This document shows positions 63,890-64,000 of a stretch of 64,000 nucleotides of DNA, one piece after another. Numbering within the stretch: position 1 is the stretch's first letter; the number at the start of each line of letters is the position of its first letter. Below the pieces are notes generated by a model, which did not search any database, had not been told where the DNA came from, and was given only the letters and a program-made list of their open reading frames with translations. Source of the stretch: Defluviitaleaceae bacterium (GTDB lineage Bacteria > Bacillota > Clostridia > Lachnospirales > WQUN01); contig WQZS01000001.1 in NCBI GenBank assembly GCA_009780585.1, positions 62,001 to 126,000 of the forward strand, read 5' to 3'. A program made the position numbers and the translations under genes.

Positions 63890-64000
63890 ATGATAAGCGT
63901 ACGCACGATATTAACACGCCACAACCTGGCCCCGAAGAAAAAATGGGGGCAGAACTTCCTCGTTGACGGTCATGTGCTGCAAAAAATCATTGACGCCGCT
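63890..64000 (+). CDS. rsmA: 16S rRNA dimethyladenosine transferase, N-terminal fragment at window edge
   Basis: The first 37 codons are visible. They include APKKKWGQNFLVDGHVLQKI, the N-terminal signature of RsmA/KsgA, which dimethylates two adjacent adenines at the 3' end of 16S rRNA using SAM. The distance from the ATG to the GQNFL motif is normal for the family, which supports this start. The rest of the gene lies beyond the window. Confidence 0.88.
   Translation, partial: MISVRTILTRHNLAPKKKWGQNFLVDGHVLQKIIDAA

Overview
The window looks like a chromosome segment from a motile, spore-forming, Gram-positive bacterium of the Firmicutes, most likely a Clostridia-type lineage of middling GC content. 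The evidence is a SpoIID-type protein, a CotH kinase, a TagO-type lipid-carrier transferase, lipoproteins with lipoboxes, a YesM/YesN-type two-component pair, strong AGGAGG-type ribosome binding sites and many 4-base gene overlaps. I cannot name the genus.

Layout. 1-7.0 kb (minus strand): leuS, aspS and two FtsX-type permeases, the last cut by the window edge. 7.1-17.9 kb (plus): a signalling cluster with two FIST-type proteins, a chemoreceptor, a REC/HD-GYP protein and two closely related hybrid histidine kinases. 18.0-24.0 kb: a secreted Ig-like repeat protein (minus), miaB carrying an in-frame palindromic insert, and a second chemoreceptor. 24.1-24.9 kb: a damaged hicAB toxin-antitoxin locus fused to a zinc-ribbon gene. 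25.2-29.1 kb: a solute-binding lipoprotein with an AraC-type response regulator and a YesM-type kinase, but no permeases. 29.2-37.1 kb: a tightly overlapping run of glgP, a GH18-like hydrolase, a HAMP-only membrane protein, a SpoIID protein and queA. 37.1-51.0 kb (minus): two hybrid kinases, CotH, and a surface-glycan set (glycosyltransferases, PMT-like enzyme, GtrA-like flippase, TagO). 51.2-56.0 kb (plus): a MalT/LuxR-type regulator, a glycosidase-like lipoprotein and a DegV protein. 56.0-57.1 kb: a small toxin-antitoxin island. 57.1-63.0 kb (minus): an oppDFBCA-type peptide transporter. The end holds a DUF445 protein and the start of rsmA.

The most notable item is 56435-57112. A good promoter reads two 52-base tandem repeats, then a Rho-independent terminator, then a small gene whose product resembles TenpN/ToxN toxins. 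This is the architecture of a type III (RNA antitoxin) toxin-antitoxin system. Each repeat can fold as an H-type pseudoknot, and the second stem shows a compensatory change between the two repeats (G-C in one, A-U in the other). Other items of interest are an ~83-base palindrome inserted in frame in miaB, a probable deletion junction that joins a zinc-ribbon gene to the tail of hicA, a HAMP-array protein with no signalling domain, and a shared C-terminal module after the Hpt domain in three hybrid kinases.

All functional calls rest on reading motifs by eye. No database search or folding program was run, and residue positions are approximate.
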